A stretch of DNA of 64,000 nt from Myxococcales bacterium (GCA_022184915.1 JAGTJU010000003.1:310001-374000), one strand, 5' to 3'; counted from the stretch's first letter, positions 7,063 to 16,394 are shown. Made by a program: numbers and translations. Notes: generated from the letters alone by a model not told the origin.

Positions 7063-8811
7063 TCAATGGCTTGAGTGCCCCCCTCCTTCAAGTGGCCCCG
7101 GTCTGGCTTGGCCGCCGTCAACCAATCGCCCGCCTTCAAGACGCAGCACTCTATCGACTTGCGCCAGCGTATGCAGGCGGTGGGCGACGATGAAAGCGGT
7201 GCGACCTCGGCACAAGGCCGTGATTTCAGGGACCAGGGTGGCTTCCGTTTGGTTGTCGAGCGCGCTCGTAGGTTCGTCGAGGACCACGAACACAGGATCA
7301 CGCAAAAAAAGGCGTGCCAACGCCACACGTTGACGTTCCCCGCCACTCAGCAACGTGCCCCGTTCGCCCACGGGGGCGTCGAGGCCTTCGGGGCGACCAT
7401 CCAACAACGCCGAAAGCCCTGCACGGCGCGCAGCCGCTTCAATCTCACTCATCGAAGCGTCCGGGCGTCCCACCCGGATGTTGTCGCCCAGGCTCGCGTT
7501 CCAAAGAAAGGGCTCTTGCCCGAGAAGTGCCGTGCATTGACGAATCGTCTTGCGACCCAGTTCGGCCACATCGACGCCATCGTACAAGATGCGCCCCGAG
7601 GTCGGGCGGTGGAAGGCGACCAACAAATCAAGCAAGGTGCTCTTGCCCGCGCCGCTCGGCCCCACGATGCCCACTGTTTCGCCTGGTGCGATCGTGAACG
7701 ATACGTTTTGCAAGAGCGCACGTGGCTTTCCCTCCACGGTCACCTCGAACGTGACATCATCGAACACCACCTCACCCCGCGGGCGCTTGTCGGTCTTCGC
7801 GTCAACGAAATCTTCGACCTCTTGAGCGTCCAAGAGGTGCAGAAGCGCCTCGAAGCCAGGGCGTGCAGCCAACCATTGCTCAAAGCCGTTCGTAAAGGCT
7901 TGCATTCCTGATTGCACGAAACCCGTGAGTGCCATGAAGCCCACGAGTTCCCCCAAGGTTGACCTACCGGTCACGAACAACCAGCCGCCGACACACCAAA
8001 GCACGGGAGGCGCCAACTGCTGCACCATCTGAAGACGCAGAGCCATACGCGTGGAGGCGATGCTGGCACCCAACCCAGCCTCACGCATCGAGTGAATGCG
8101 CGTGGTCAGGGAAGCGGCGGCCGCTGAGTCGTACCCCAAGCTTCGCGCCGGCTTGATCGACATCAAGAACTCCGACATCGCCGAGGCGAAGTCCTCTCCC
8201 TGCACCTGCAAATGAGCGTGAGCCCTATTCACGCGTGCCTGCAAAGCAGAAAGCGTGGCGAACTGAAGTGACAACACACCGGTGGCGGTGGCGGCCAAAA
8301 GGGGGTTTAGCCACAAAAGGTAGAGGGTGGTGGCCACACCCAAGACAACGTTGGAGAACAGATTGCCTGTAACGAATGAAAAGAAGGATTCCACCCGGTT
8401 GCTGTCGACGGTAAGCTGATTCGACAGGGCACCTGGCCCTTTGCGGGCAAAGAAGGTGAGCGACAGGCGCTGCAGCTGCTCGACCACTTGGCACCGCAGT
8501 CGTGCCGTTGCGGAGCGCGACAAGCGTTGGCTCGACGCGAAGGCGGCAAGCGTGAAGGCGGCATGCACGAACCACAACGCCACGTTGCCCGCCACGTAAA
8601 CCGCCATCCACAGCAGGACCTGCTTGTGTCCAAGCGCTCGTGCGCGACCCAGAACATGATCCACGAACCAGGTCACGCCCGCGGCGAACGGCATATACGT
8701 TAGCGCTTGCCCCAACTGCAACGCGGCAGCCCCGGCCAAGGCGCCCCGATTGACGGCGAGCAGGGCGAACAAGCGCCCAAAAGTCGCGGCAGGACGCATC
8801 GCTCTGGGCAT
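7063..8811 (-). CDS. ABC exporter, fused membrane and ATPase domains
   Basis: 582 residues, the usual size for a half-transporter that works as a homodimer. Residues 15-320 form the type IV exporter membrane domain with about six hydrophobic segments; residues 345-570 are the ATPase domain. Walker A is GPSGAGKST (384-392), the signature is LSGGERQRV (488-496), Walker B is VFVVLDEP (507-514), and an AHRLHT switch His follows. The substrate cannot be told from sequence; lipids, peptides and drugs are all possible. It stands alone, with the hairpin at 7023-7054 downstream. Confidence 0.92.
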   Translation of the reverse strand: MPRAMRPAATFGRLFALLAVNRGALAGAAALQLGQALTYMPFAAGVTWFVDHVLGRARALGHKQVLLWMAVYVAGNVALWFVHAAFTLAAFASSQRLSRSATARLRCQVVEQLQRLSLTFFARKGPGALSNQLTVDSNRVESFFSFVTGNLFSNVVLGVATTLYLLWLNPLLAATATGVLSLQFATLSALQARVNRAHAHLQVQGEDFASAMSEFLMSIKPARSLGYDSAAAASLTTRIHSMREAGLGASIASTRMALRLQMVQQLAPPVLWCVGGWLFVTGRSTLGELVGFMALTGFVQSGMQAFTNGFEQWLAARPGFEALLHLLDAQEVEDFVDAKTDKRPRGEVVFDDVTFEVTVEGKPRALLQNVSFTIAPGETVGIVGPSGAGKSTLLDLLVAFHRPTSGRILYDGVDVAELGRKTIRQCTALLGQEPFLWNASLGDNIRVGRPDASMSEIEAAARRAGLSALLDGRPEGLDAPVGERGTLLSGGERQRVALARLFLRDPVFVVLDEPTSALDNQTEATLVPEITALCRGRTAFIVAHRLHTLAQVDRVLRLEGGRLVDGGQARPGPLEGGGHSSH

Positions 8812-8924
8812 GCTTCTCTCTTGGCAATCGACTTCAGTGGCCCAGCAGCGCAGGGTACGCCCGGAAAGAAGCAGTCACGTCCGGTGTGCAGGCAGCCTCG
8901 TGATCGAGGGGGAGCTGGGCATCC

Positions 8925-9164
8925 ATGGCGTATACCGGCCAAGCTAGCACAAGAGCGGGACAGGGGGTGAAGTCGCGGGGGCGGGGTGACGAGGAATCTG
9001 GCTTGAAACCAGAAGGCAGTTTCAAAGCGGCCGAAGCGCGGTACACCGCTGTTGACCAGGTCGACATCCAGAAACTTCAGCACTGGCTGGCCAAGGCGCG
9101 AGATATTCAATGGGACTACAAGAACATCGTGCGTCGCAAGGGTCGATTGGACCGCTTGAAGTAG
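8925..9164 (+). CDS. possible small protein, 79 aa
   Basis: The 386-base gap between the ABC exporter and the AAA ATPase gene holds only this weak candidate. The first half is low-quality sequence, but the C-terminal half (VDIQKLQHWLAKARDIQW and a basic end) reads like a real helical peptide. No family recognised and no clear ribosome-binding site. It could be the decayed 3' end of a longer gene or a chance frame. Confidence 0.2.
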   Translation: MAYTGQASTRAGQGVKSRGRGDEESGLKPEGSFKAAEARYTAVDQVDIQKLQHWLAKARDIQWDYKNIVRRKGRLDRLK

Positions 9165-9197
9165 CGTCACGGAGATTCGAGGGGCAAGCGAAAGACA

Positions 9198-10421
9198 CTA
9201 CGTCTTTCGGCGGGGCTTCTTCTTGCTGGCGGCGGCCGGTGAACCCGGCACCCACTCCGGCATCGACCGACGCATGAACTCGTCGAACATGGGAACGGTG
9301 AACGCTGTGTCCCCATGTTGAGGGCTGAAAATCATGCCTTTTTTTATGAGCCCGTTTCGGAGCGGACCGGCGGTGGTGACGTCCATCGAGAGCGTTTGAG
9401 CGATGTCGCCAGAGCGATGGGGCCCCGGTCCCAGTTCAGCCATGGCACGCATGTAGTCCCGCTCGCGCGGAGTCAGACGATCGAGACGCACGCGAAAGAA
9501 CCCCTTGTCGAGTTGAACGACCGACTGTTCTTTGGCGCGGCGAGCATCCTGTATGGTGATCGGCGACCGTTCGGTGACATCCCAGGCTTGCGCCGCCCAT
9601 TCCTGCAGGAAGTAGGGATACCCTTTGGTCTGCTCAACGATGAGATCGAGCGCGGCCTGGTCGATGGCGACTCCCTCTCGTCCAAGAGGCGTCCGGATCG
9701 CGTCAGCCGCCGCATTGGGGGGGAGTGGCCCGACGTCGGGATAATCGAAGAGTCGTTCGGCGTAGGACCTCGCCTCTCCGGCCAGCGCTGCCAGTTGCGG
9801 CAACCCGGCGCCGAAGACGACGAACGGCAGTCCTCGTTGGCCCAACTTATGTATCGAGACGATTAAAGCGGAGAGGTCTCGCTCGACGAGGTAATGGGCT
9901 TCATCCACGAACAGCGCCACGGCTTTGTCGGCCTGCTTGGCAGCGCTCGCCACTTCCATCAACAGCTCGGGAAGGTCCGCCTCGAGACTGCCCGAATCCG
10001 CAGTGCCCGTTTCAGGATTCACTCCGAACTCGACCTCTCCGGCGGACACCTTCAATGCGCCAGCGAACGCACGTAACACCGCCAGCGCGCGCCGGGCGAC
10101 ATCCTTGGTTCTTTCCATTCGGCTGAGTTTGAACAGCATCGACCGTAGCGGAGGAACGAGCATCTCGGCGAGGCGCCGGTCCTCTGGCGCTTCGAGTAGC
10201 ACCGTCAGGTAGTCCCGCTCCTCGGCGAGGTGAGCGATGCGATTGAGCAGAACGGTCTTGCCCACGCCCCGTAGGCCAAGAAGCATTTGGCTGCGCGCCG
10301 GACGCCCGATGCGGAGTCGGTCGAGTGCAATGGTCGCGTTTCGGATGACGTCGTCGCGGCCCGACAGCTCCGGAGGCTGAGTGCCAGCGCCGGGCGCAAA
10401 GGGGTTGTAGATCGGATTCAT
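9198..10421 (-). CDS. AAA+ ATPase with C-terminal winged-helix region (ORC1/STAND-like)
   Basis: 407 residues. Walker A is GLRGVGKT near residue 49 and Walker B is ALFVDEAHY near 175; a sensor-like segment FVVFGAGLPQL follows. The C-terminal 110 residues (LTPRERDYMRAMAELG, SGDIAQTLSMDVTTAG) look like a winged helix, so the protein may bind DNA. The tail is very basic (KKKPRRK). Such ATPases occur alone or inside mobile and defence loci; this one has no recognisable partner in its operon. Substrate and role unknown. An inverted repeat lies directly upstream of the start. Confidence 0.85.
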   Translation of the reverse strand: MNPIYNPFAPGAGTQPPELSGRDDVIRNATIALDRLRIGRPARSQMLLGLRGVGKTVLLNRIAHLAEERDYLTVLLEAPEDRRLAEMLVPPLRSMLFKLSRMERTKDVARRALAVLRAFAGALKVSAGEVEFGVNPETGTADSGSLEADLPELLMEVASAAKQADKAVALFVDEAHYLVERDLSALIVSIHKLGQRGLPFVVFGAGLPQLAALAGEARSYAERLFDYPDVGPLPPNAAADAIRTPLGREGVAIDQAALDLIVEQTKGYPYFLQEWAAQAWDVTERSPITIQDARRAKEQSVVQLDKGFFRVRLDRLTPRERDYMRAMAELGPGPHRSGDIAQTLSMDVTTAGPLRNGLIKKGMIFSPQHGDTAFTVPMFDEFMRRSMPEWVPGSPAAASKKKPRRKT

Positions 10422-10424
10422 AAG

Positions 10425-10439
10425 TAACTTACAAAGTTA
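10425..10439. promoter_or_regulatory. inverted repeat at the AAA ATPase gene start
   Basis: TAACTT-ACA-AAGTTA, a perfect 6-bp inverted repeat only 3 bases upstream of the ATG of the minus-strand ATPase gene, within an AT-rich 60-base patch. It could be an operator for autoregulation by the winged-helix tail, or a structure limiting ribosome access. Confidence 0.35.
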
Positions 10440-10624
10440 TACACGGTTTATGTTCTCTGTTGATAACAACCATAAATCTCAGCTAGATGCTGACGGGCCT
10501 CACGGCCCGGCGACGCGCCCTCCAGGCAGTCTCTGTCGTTGGGGAAAGAATCCGACGCGCGCTGCTTTTTAGTTGTCGTTTTCCCGCAACCTGCCGGCAG
10601 GAGGGCGCGATAATTAGGAAAGCC

Positions 10625-11344
10625 ATGGCCTCGAAACGTCGGGGGCGCAGGACCGGCACCTTCGCCACCGCGGGAAATACGCCGTCTGGGGGCATCCCCG
10701 CACCGAACGTCGCGCGCATCATCGCGGACCTGGGCGCACAGCTCGAAGGCTTCGCGAAAGAGGTGGCGGAGCTCAAATCCCTGGTGAGTGACTTGCGTGC
10801 GGCGAAGGCCCGCCGCCCCGCCTGGGAGACCACCGAAGACGTGGATGTGGGCGATTTTCGGCGGGTGCAGCGGCGAAGGCGTGCGCTGATGGCCGTGGCG
10901 TTCCTGGTGCCGGTGATCGCCATCGTGCTGATCGCGGTCTGGACGGCCGGGCCGCGAGACCCAAGCCCCGGTACGAGTACGGCCCCCCACCTCACGGAGA
11001 AAGCCCCCGCTTCGGTGGGGACGCCCCCCCCAGGTCCCCGCGCTGCGGCGGAGGCGCCCCCCCTGGCGGCCCCCCCCGAGGTCAGCCTGCCCGTGGCCGA
11101 GGCCCCCGCCCCCCGGTCCCCCGTAGGCGCAGGACCCCTGGCGTCCCCCCGGCCGGCGTCCCCCCCCGCCGTTCCGGCTCCCGCTCCCCGGGCCCCCACC
11201 GCCGCCCCTTCACCTCCGCCTGTGGAAGTGGCCCCGCCGCCACGGCCCAGCTTCGAGCCCCTGGACCCCCCGGCTCCCCGCACGTTGCGCACGGCGGGGG
11301 CGCTGGTGCACGAAACCAGCGGCGGCGCCCCCATCCTCGACTGA
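10625..11344 (+). CDS. single-pass membrane protein with Pro/Ala-rich tail
   Basis: 239 residues from ATG 10625, preceded by AGGAAAG at a good distance; the frame opens earlier at 10487 without support. Residues 1-95 are basic and helical with a likely short coiled coil (AQLEGFAKEVAELKSLV), then one transmembrane segment (about 100-120, LMAVAFLVPVIAIVLIAVW), then about 115 residues almost entirely Pro, Ala, Val and Gly. The topology suggests a cytoplasmic N-terminus and a periplasm-spanning extended tail. No family recognised. The long antisense frame over the Pro-rich part is a compositional shadow. Confidence 0.65.
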   Translation: MASKRRGRRTGTFATAGNTPSGGIPAPNVARIIADLGAQLEGFAKEVAELKSLVSDLRAAKARRPAWETTEDVDVGDFRRVQRRRRALMAVAFLVPVIAIVLIAVWTAGPRDPSPGTSTAPHLTEKAPASVGTPPPGPRAAAEAPPLAAPPEVSLPVAEAPAPRSPVGAGPLASPRPASPPAVPAPAPRAPTAAPSPPPVEVAPPPRPSFEPLDPPAPRTLRTAGALVHETSGGAPILD

Positions 11345-11401
11345 CGGGCTTCACGCCACGCAGCCGTCACACTGGCCCCCCGGGTGGTAGCCTCACCTCC
11401 C

Positions 11402-11938
11402 GTGTTGTGGGCCGACCTGCTCTCGCTCGTGCGCATCCCCTTGGGGGTGGTGTTTCTGTTCGTGGCGGACTGGCCGATCGGGGCGCTGGGGGTCATCGCC
11501 CTCGCGGGGCTTACGGACATGCTCGACGGCTACGTAGCCCGGCGGGTGATGGGGCCGCGCGCGGGGGGCCGGCATCGTGGAGATTGGCTGGATCCCCTGT
11601 GCGATAAAATCTTCGTGGCGTTCATGCTGGCGGGACTCGTGTTCGTGCGCGGCACACCCTGGCTCTTCGTGCTCGTGTTGTTGCTGCGCGACCTGCTTCA
11701 GGTGGTGTCCCTGGGCGTGCTGGCGCTCATCCCCGCCTTGCACCGGAGGCCCTATGACTACCGCGCGAACCGGCTCGGCAAGTTGACCACGGTGTTCCAG
11801 TTTTTGGCTGCCCTCGTGATCTTGGCCGGGCAGCCTCCCCCGTGGCCACTGGCGATCGTGACCGCCTCGCTCGGCGTGACCAGCTTGGTCACGTACATCG
11901 CGCGGGTGCGCGCGCCCGCGGCCGCGCCCCTTCCCTGA
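11402..11938 (+). CDS. CDP-alcohol phosphatidyltransferase family membrane protein
   Basis: 178 residues from GTG 11402 (GTG 11384 in the same frame is the alternative; neither has a strong ribosome-binding site). The signature D-G-x2-A-R ... G-x3-D-x3-D is complete: LDGYVARR, then GDWLDPLCDK. Several hydrophobic helices surround it. Members exchange CMP for an alcohol such as glycerol 3-phosphate, inositol phosphate or serine, making phospholipid head groups at the inner membrane. The exact alcohol cannot be read. Length is typical of PgsA-like enzymes. Confidence 0.85.
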   Translation: MLWADLLSLVRIPLGVVFLFVADWPIGALGVIALAGLTDMLDGYVARRVMGPRAGGRHRGDWLDPLCDKIFVAFMLAGLVFVRGTPWLFVLVLLLRDLLQVVSLGVLALIPALHRRPYDYRANRLGKLTTVFQFLAALVILAGQPPPWPLAIVTASLGVTSLVTYIARVRAPAAAPLP

Positions 11939-11951
11939 GCCGGGTTGGGGT

Positions 11952-12410
11952 TCAACCCAGGGCGGGATCGCGGACGGCGCCCTGGCGGGCCCGGAGCCAT
12001 TCGTAGGCCATCATGGTGCTGGCCATTCCCAAAAAGAACACCATGCCCGACGCGCGCAACGCGCCCACGGCCGCCAGGGCAGGACCCGGGCAATACCCAC
12101 TGAGCCCCCACCCCACGCCGAAGAGCGCTGCGCCTCCCAGAAGCCGCGGGTCCCCGAGGCGGGCCGATGCGCCCCCGACGGGCACGCCACAGCCACCCAC
12201 CGGGGCTGCGGCAAGCTGCCGCCGCATCCACAGCGCCACGGGCATGTGCACGATCACGGCCCCGCCCATCACGAACAACAACGAAGGGTCCCACGCCCCG
12301 AACAGATCGAGAAAGCCGGTGACCCGTGCCGGCTGTGTCATGCCACCGAGGCCGAGACCGATGGCGAACAGGAACCCGCTTGCCAGCGCCCAGAGATCTT
12401 TGCGGGTCAT
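11952..12410 (-). CDS. YeeE/YedE-type membrane protein, DUF6691-like second half
   Basis: 152 residues; starts at ATG 12410, overlapping the upstream stop by 4 bases. Four to five hydrophobic helices with GLGLGGMTQPARVTGFLD near the start and GLSGYCPGPALAA later; the Gly-rich turn with a conserved Cys is the mark of YeeE/YedE-like permease halves linked to thiosulfate or other sulfur-compound uptake. Together with the next gene it makes one split transporter. Substrate inferred from family only. Confidence 0.85.
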   Translation of the reverse strand: MTRKDLWALASGFLFAIGLGLGGMTQPARVTGFLDLFGAWDPSLLFVMGGAVIVHMPVALWMRRQLAAAPVGGCGVPVGGASARLGDPRLLGGAALFGVGWGLSGYCPGPALAAVGALRASGMVFFLGMASTMMAYEWLRARQGAVRDPALG

Positions 12411-12841
12411 CGGGGCGCTCCCGGGCCGAAGGCCCACACGGTCATCACGCCCGCGGCGATGAAGGTCACGGTGGCCACCAGCGAGCGCCCGGAGAGACGG
12501 CTCAGCCCACAGACGCCGTGGCCGCTGGTGCAGCCCCCGGACAGCCGGGTGCCAAGACCCACGAGCGCCCCGGCCAAAAGGGCCACGGGCAGGCTCCGCA
12601 GCCCGGGAGAAAAACGCGCAGGCCGCGCCACCAGCAGAGCCAGCCCTCCCAGCACCAAACCCGTCACGAACATCACCCGCCACGAACGCTCTTGCGGCGC
12701 CACGTCGGGCGCGAGTGCGCCGGAGAGGATGCCGCTGATTCCCGCGGTTTCGCGGGCACACACCAGCAAGAGAGACGACGCGAGGCCGATCAGACCTCCG
12801 CCGGCCAGGGCAAGCAACCAGGCTTCATCGATGCGCATCAT
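12407..12841 (-). CDS. YeeE/YedE family membrane protein, first half
   Basis: 144 residues, several membrane helices. It contains GTRLSGGCTSGHGVCGLSR, the conserved Cys-bearing loop of the YeeE/YedE (DUF395) family. Homologues sit in pairs in sulfur-handling operons near rhodaneses or persulfide enzymes; none is visible here. Translationally coupled to the DUF6691-like partner. Confidence 0.88.
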   Translation of the reverse strand: MMRIDEAWLLALAGGGLIGLASSLLLVCARETAGISGILSGALAPDVAPQERSWRVMFVTGLVLGGLALLVARPARFSPGLRSLPVALLAGALVGLGTRLSGGCTSGHGVCGLSRLSGRSLVATVTFIAAGVMTVWAFGPGAPR

Positions 12842-12917
12842 TCAACTCCTCGTGCAAGCGGGCAAGTGTAACCAAAGCGCCCCTTGCCGCCACGACGCCG
12901 CGCGGCGGCTCCCTCGT

Positions 12918-14048
12918 TTACGGCTTGGCCAGGGCTGGGTTTTGCACGAAGGCAAGATCGGTGAGGCTGTTCAAGAAGGCCAGCAGATCGGCCCGCTCTT
13001 GCGGCGTCAGCGTAAAGCCTGGAACGAAACGGCTCTTGAACGGGTTGGCGCGGCCATCGCCCGCCAGCGGTCCCTCGGTGATCACGCGCCCGCCGGCGGC
13101 GTAAAAATCGATCACGGCGTCGAGCGTGGGCAAGCTGCCGTCGTGCATGTAGGGCGCCGTCAAGGCGATGTTACGGAGAGTGGGCGCGCGGAACTTGCCC
13201 ATGTCTTCCCTGACGCCCGTGAACTCGAACAAGCCTCGGTTGCCCGGCGGAAATCCGCCGTTGCCCCCGATGTTGAAGAGCCCCGTGTTGTGGAACGCGC
13301 GTTCGGCGAAGACCGCACCGTCGTGGGTCACGGACGACGAGAAGTTGAAGCCCCCGTGGCAGTGGAAGCATTCGAGCCGCTCCGTGAAGAACAGCTCGAG
13401 GCCACGCAAGGCCGACGCCGACAGCGCGGTTTTGTCGTTCTGGTAGGTGTAGCGATCGAAGGGCGATTGCCCCGAGATCAGCGTGCGGGTGAAGCTGGCC
13501 AGCGCCTTGACCACGTTGGCGAGCGTGAGCGCGGCAGGCTCGTCGGGAAAGGCCGCTGCGAAGAGCGCAGGGTAGCGCGCGTCCTGCATGAGCCGCCCCA
13601 GAACCGTGGCTTCGTTCCCACTGACCCCGAGCTCGACGGGGGCTTCACCGAAGAGCGGGATGGGGATCTGCTGCTCCAAGGTGGTGAGCGCGGGATTCGC
13701 CCAGGTCTGGGTGCCGTTATAGGCCACGTTGACCAGCGCCATCGAACCCCGCGGCGTGGACTCACCGGTCGAGCCAACGGAGACGGGGCGGCCATCGCTG
13801 AACGCCAGCGCTTGCTCGTGGCACGACGCACACGACTGGGCGCCGTTGCCCGAGATCTGGGTGTCGTAAAACAAATGCCGCCCCAGTTCCACCTTGGCGG
13901 CGCTCATCGGGTTGTCGGCGGGCACCCGCGGCGTGGGAAACCCGGGCGGCAGGTTCCAGGCGTAGGCCTGCGGCGCGGGGGTTTCGCCTCCGCAGCCCAC
14001 GCCGAGGCCCGCGGCCAGCAGGGCCGCTCCCAGCGCGCGGGCGGTCAT
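12918..14048 (-). CDS. mbnH: MbnH-like di-haem enzyme (MauG family), lipoprotein
   Basis: 376 residues from ATG 14048, overlapping the upstream stop by 4 bases; the frame opens much further upstream but only as a shadow of the neighbour. The signal sequence ends in GVGC (Cys19). Haem motifs are CASCH at residues 73-77 and CFHCH at 227-231, and [20 protein letters not shown] follows. The gene next to it encodes an MbnP-type Cys-rich lipoprotein. In the characterised pair MbnH uses peroxide chemistry to turn a Trp of MbnP into kynurenine. Symbol given for the pair context; a general peroxidase role is the alternative. Confidence 0.85.
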   Translation of the reverse strand: MTARALGAALLAAGLGVGCGGETPAPQAYAWNLPPGFPTPRVPADNPMSAAKVELGRHLFYDTQISGNGAQSCASCHEQALAFSDGRPVSVGSTGESTPRGSMALVNVAYNGTQTWANPALTTLEQQIPIPLFGEAPVELGVSGNEATVLGRLMQDARYPALFAAAFPDEPAALTLANVVKALASFTRTLISGQSPFDRYTYQNDKTALSASALRGLELFFTERLECFHCHGGFNFSSSVTHDGAVFAERAFHNTGLFNIGGNGGFPPGNRGLFEFTGVREDMGKFRAPTLRNIALTAPYMHDGSLPTLDAVIDFYAAGGRVITEGPLAGDGRANPFKSRFVPGFTLTPQERADLLAFLNSLTDLAFVQNPALAKP

Positions 14049-14962
14049 TCGATACGGAAGAGTTTTTGGGCGGCGCATCCGCTCACACACTGGCCCGTGG
14101 CCACATCCAGGCCCAGGTTGGGCATCAACGCCAGGCATTCTGGATCGTCGGGAGCCGACATGCACCCGGGAGCGGTGTTCGGGGTGTTCACGCCCAGGTT
14201 CGATCCGGCGAGCAGCGTCGCCACATCCACCACCACCTGGGGGCGTGCGGGATCGAACCCGGTAAGCTCGACAGTCACGCGGTTGGGGCGCCCGCAGGCG
14301 GTCGCAGGGGCCTCGGTTTGGCTGGCCGATTGGCACCCGGTGCTCCCAAGGTGCACGAGGAAGGGGGTGGGGGCCGCGGCGCCGGGCGCTTCGCTCGCAA
14401 AGTCGAGCCGCAAGAACTTGTAGCCCCCCTGCCAGCTCCAGAACATGGCCCCCAGGCTGAGCGGCGCGGGGGCCAGCCCCACGTTCTGGTGGTTTTGCGC
14501 TTCGGGCACGCCCAGGGTGAAGCGCAGCTTCGTCATGTTTTTCACGTTGCCCGTGACGTTGAGGGTGCCGTTCGTTTCGGTGGTGCCGAGCTCGCCACAG
14601 GCGCCCACGGCGTTCTCGAAGTCGAGGAGCGCGGTGTGCTCGTTTTGCCATTTGCCATCGGGAACGAGCGCCAGCGGGTGGAGAGCGCCTGCGGTATCCA
14701 CGGCCTCGACGTCAGAGACGAAAAGCCGAAAGTCGGCGAAGCTGACCGACGAGGCCGCGCTGCCCAGGCCTGGATACGAGGTGCCACAGGCGAAGGGCTG
14801 GGCGCCCACACGCGGCGTGAAGGTGATCGCCAAAGGCGTGGCGTCTTCGGCCTCGTCTCCGCAGGCCGCAAGCAGCAAACCGCCCGCGAGGAGGCACGTC
14901 GAGGCGGCGGCGGCGCGTGCGCGGCCGCTCCGGGGAAGCGATGATTTACGTCGGGTCACCAT
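14045..14962 (-). CDS. mbnP: MbnP-type four-Cys-motif lipoprotein (metallo-mystery pair)
   Basis: 305 residues from ATG 14962; the frame opens at 15136 but a basic n-region, hydrophobic core and lipobox LLAAC (Cys34) fit this start. The body is a beta-rich domain with spaced Cys pairs (PFACGTSY, GACGEL, TGCQS, TACGRP, PGCMS, PECLAL) and an end with GQCVSGC. Conserved phrases such as VSFADFRLFVSDVE and FWSWQGGYKFLRLDF match the TIGR04052/MbnP family. These proteins bind Cu(I) after their di-haem partner modifies a Trp. The downstream MbnH-like gene is coupled by ATGA. Confidence 0.85.
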   Translation of the reverse strand: MVTRRKSSLPRSGRARAAAASTCLLAGGLLLAACGDEAEDATPLAITFTPRVGAQPFACGTSYPGLGSAASSVSFADFRLFVSDVEAVDTAGALHPLALVPDGKWQNEHTALLDFENAVGACGELGTTETNGTLNVTGNVKNMTKLRFTLGVPEAQNHQNVGLAPAPLSLGAMFWSWQGGYKFLRLDFASEAPGAAAPTPFLVHLGSTGCQSASQTEAPATACGRPNRVTVELTGFDPARPQVVVDVATLLAGSNLGVNTPNTAPGCMSAPDDPECLALMPNLGLDVATGQCVSGCAAQKLFRIE

Positions 14963-15101
14963 GGCGGCAAATCTGGCATGGGCTGCCGCGCGCGGCGAGC
15001 GCCCGCGCACGGGTGCGACAATTTGACTCAGGGCCTCGCGGGCGCGGAAGGGTTGCCCCCCTCGGCAGCAGGGGGCAAGGTGGTCTAGGCCCCACGACAC
15101 C

Positions 15102-16394
15102 ATGAGCTCGGACAAAGACAGCCCCACCCGCATCAACCTCGACTGGCTCTATCGGCTCCGGTGGGGGGCGGTGTTCGGGCAGATCGTCACGATCGTGGTG
15201 GCGCACTTCGGGCTGGGCGTCGCGCTGCCCTTGCCTGCGCTTTCGTCTATCGTGGCCACCGAGGTCGTGTTCAACCTGGGCGTGCGCGCGTGGCAGCGCC
15301 GGGCGCGCAGGATCGAGCCGCGGCATCTCGTGTGGGGCCTGGGCTTCGACATCGTGACCCTTACCTTGCTGCTTTTGCTTTCTGGGGGGCCCCACAACCC
15401 GTTCAGCTTTCTTTACCTCGTGTACATCGCGCTCGCGGCGGTGGTGCTGACGCCCCGGTGGACCTGGTCTTTGGTGGCGTTGGCGGCCGTGGGTTCGGCG
15501 CTGCTCTTCGTGGTGCCTAGCCATCACCTGCACATCCACGGCGACGGTGATGGGCTCTTCAATCTTCACCTCCAGGGCATGTGGGTGGCGTTCACGGTGG
15601 CGGCCAGCTTCATCGTGTATTTCGTGATGCGCGTGCGGCGCGCCCTGGCCGAACGCGAAGCCGAACTGCAGGCCATCCACGCCGCGGCCGAGCGGAACGA
15701 ACGCCTGTCGGCGCTGGCCACGCTGGCCGCGGGAGCCGCGCACGAGCTGGCCACACCGCTCGGAACGATCGCCACGGTGGCCAAAGAGCTGGAACGCGCC
15801 TTGAAGCTCGGCCACTCGGGACCTGAGCTGCTCGAAGACGCGCAGCTCATGCGGGCCGAGGTGGAAAGGTGTCGCCAGGTGTTGCAGCAAATGTCGGCGG
15901 ACACGGGCGCGACGATGGCCGACGGGTTCGAGACGTTCCGGGTGAGCGCGCTGCTCGATGAGGTGCTCGCGCAGCTGCCCGCCGCGCGCGGGACCGTGGA
16001 TCTGGCCTGGCGCGCGCCGGCCCCGCAGGCCTTGCTCAAGGCCCCGCGGGCGCCCCTGCGCCAAGCCCTGACCAACGTGATCAAAAACGGCTGGGACGCT
16101 TGCGAAGCCGCAGGGCGGCCGCCGCGTGTGGAAGTAGAGGGCAGCCTCGCCGCGGGGTACGTCGAGCTGCGCATCCGTGATCACGGCGCGGGCATGTCGG
16201 CCGAGGTGATGACCCGTGCCGGCGAGCCGTTTTTTTCCACCAAACCAACCGGCAAGGGGATGGGGCTTGGGCTCTTCGTGGCCCGCAGTGTCACCGAGCG
16301 TCTCGGCGGCCGCGTGGTCATCGATTCACGGCTCGGGGAAGGCACGGAGGTCCGCCTCACCTTGCCGGCCACGGCCGCGCGGGAGGCGGCATGA
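15102..16394 (+). CDS. regB: RegB/PrrB-type redox sensor histidine kinase
   Basis: 430 residues. About six N-terminal membrane helices (residues 20-180) include GGPHNPF at 95-101, the quinone-binding heptad of RegB. The H-box AAHELATPLGTIA has the phosphorylated His at 214. The redox-box Cys is present in VERCRQVL (Cys257). The ATPase part shows NVIKNGWDAC, IRDHGAGM and GMGLGLFVARS. RegB senses the ubiquinone pool and oxygen state. The stop overlaps the start of the response regulator (ATGA). It starts divergently from the MbnP gene, whose long-frame 5' end it overlaps. Confidence 0.92.
   Translation: MSSDKDSPTRINLDWLYRLRWGAVFGQIVTIVVAHFGLGVALPLPALSSIVATEVVFNLGVRAWQRRARRIEPRHLVWGLGFDIVTLTLLLLLSGGPHNPFSFLYLVYIALAAVVLTPRWTWSLVALAAVGSALLFVVPSHHLHIHGDGDGLFNLHLQGMWVAFTVAASFIVYFVMRVRRALAEREAELQAIHAAAERNERLSALATLAAGAAHELATPLGTIATVAKELERALKLGHSGPELLEDAQLMRAEVERCRQVLQQMSADTGATMADGFETFRVSALLDEVLAQLPAARGTVDLAWRAPAPQALLKAPRAPLRQALTNVIKNGWDACEAAGRPPRVEVEGSLAAGYVELRIRDHGAGMSAEVMTRAGEPFFSTKPTGKGMGLGLFVARSVTERLGGRVVIDSRLGEGTEVRLTLPATAAREAA

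Noticed and set aside
12246-14423. A 725-codon plus-strand frame over the YeeE and MbnH-like genes
   Set aside because: Antisense to genes with complete motifs (haem sites, permease Cys loops); composition is shadow-like.
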